Assembly: GCA_009695395.1 (NCBI GenBank)
Contig: SIBB01000232.1
Location: 1 to 6,134 of the forward strand
DNA from: Pedosphaera sp.
Lineage (GTDB): Bacteria > Verrucomicrobiota > Verrucomicrobiia > Limisphaerales > SXTU01
Direction of reading: 5' to 3'
DNA: 6,134 nt
The notes beneath the pieces are model-generated. The model saw only the letters and a program-made list of their open reading frames with translations. It was not told where the DNA came from and searched no databases. Position 1 is the stretch's first letter. Each line of letters opens with the position of its first letter. A program made the translations under genes and the position numbers. Below, in pieces: positions 5,639-6,134 of the stretch.

Positions 5639-6134
5639 TTGGCCTTCCCCTCCAGCCGGTCTTTGAGCCGGTGCATGATGAGGTCGCCCGCGAGGTTCGT
5701 AAGGAAGGTCACGATGAAGAGCAGCGCGCCGATGAGGAAGAGGATGCGGTAGTGGTGCCCACCGAAGACCGCCTCGGCCAACTCCGCCGCGATGGTCGCG
5801 GTGATGGAGCGCGTGGAATCGAACAGGCTCATCGAGATGATGCTCGCGTTGCCGCTGGCCATGAGCACCACCATCGTCTCGCCGATGGCGCGGCCAAAGC
5901 CCAGCACGACGGCGGCGAACACGCCCGGCGCGGCCGCGGGCAGCACGATTTGCCACGCGGCCTGCCACTTGGATGCGCCCAACGCCAGCGCCGCTTGCGT
6001 GTAGCTGCGCGGCACGCTGGTCAGCGCGTCCTCGGCAATGGAGAAGACCACGGGAATGACCGCCAGCCCCAGCGCGATACCAGCAACAAAGGCGTTCAGC
6101 CGCGATTGGTAGCCGAAGACGCATTGCAGAAACG
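5635..6134 (-). CDS. pstC: PstC, permease subunit of the phosphate ABC importer, 5' part outside window
   Basis: The last 166 residues are visible; the frame is open through the right edge, so the start and about half the protein are missing. The first visible residues (FLQCVFGYQSRLNAFVAGIA) lead into a membrane helix, then the EAA loop EDALTSVPRSYTQAALALGASKWQAA, then VVLGFGRAIGETMVVLMASGNAS, the sequence that distinguishes PstC from PstA. A last membrane helix (RILFLIGALLFIVTFLTNLAGDLIMHRL) and a short basic tail end the protein. PstC with PstA forms the transmembrane channel that receives phosphate from the periplasmic binding protein PstS. PstS would be expected further right but is not visible. 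The TGA at 5635-5637 overlaps the pstA GTG by four bases. Confidence 0.95.
   Translation of the reverse strand, partial: FLQCVFGYQSRLNAFVAGIALGLAVIPVVFSIAEDALTSVPRSYTQAALALGASKWQAAWQIVLPAAAPGVFAAVVLGFGRAIGETMVVLMASGNASIISMSLFDSTRSITATIAAELAEAVFGGHHYRILFLIGALLFIVTFLTNLAGDLIMHRLKDRLEGKAK
5643..5653 (-). promoter_or_regulatory. Ribosome-binding site for pstA
   Basis: On the - strand GGAGGGGAAGG lies inside the end of pstC and ends 4 nt before the pstA GTG. It is the only strong Shine-Dalgarno-like sequence seen ahead of a gene in this locus, and it decides the GTG start over positions further upstream in the open frame. Confidence 0.65.

Noticed and set aside
5639..6124. Upstream extension of the pstA frame to a start at 6124
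   Set aside because: This segment overlaps pstC in another frame and is Arg/His-rich without membrane helices; the GTG at 5638 with its ribosome-binding site gives a normal-length PstA.

Overview
The window is a GC-rich bacterial segment with two blocks of genes that converge near position 1150. The lineage cannot be fixed from the sequence. Four of the six chromosomal starts examined have no Shine-Dalgarno-like sequence, and there are heptameric intergenic repeats. Both would suit a PVC-group bacterium such as a verrucomicrobium, but that is a low-confidence guess.

Left block (1-1126, + strand): the 3' two thirds of a DUF692-family protein (the MbnB/BufB/TglH group of multinuclear iron enzymes), overlapped by 10 bp by a 191-residue protein that appears to be its partner. 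In characterised systems, DUF692 enzymes work with a partner protein to modify cysteines of a ribosomally made peptide. The DUF692 start and any precursor-peptide gene would lie off the left edge, so the pathway cannot be named. The DUF692 protein departs from the usual family sequence in regions that normally carry metal ligands.

Right block (1175-6134, - strand): a compact phosphate-starvation locus in the order pstC (3' part only), pstA, pstB, phoU, phoB, phoR. PstC and PstA form the membrane channel of the high-affinity phosphate ABC importer and PstB is its ATPase. PhoU couples the importer to the kinase PhoR, which phosphorylates PhoB. Four-base stop/start overlaps join pstC to pstA and phoU to phoB. 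The pstA-pstB and phoB-phoR gaps are only 20 and 27 bp. The phosphate-binding protein gene pstS and the operon promoter are not in the window.

The one notable non-coding stretch is the 101-bp gap between pstB and phoU (3751-3851). It holds two separate 7-bp-period repeat tracts. One gives a transcript segment that is C-rich and almost free of G just before phoU. This gap, the unusual DUF692 protein and its partner are the parts most worth a second look; the pst-pho genes themselves look intact and conventional. The 48-bp gap between the two blocks (1127-1174) has no convincing terminator.
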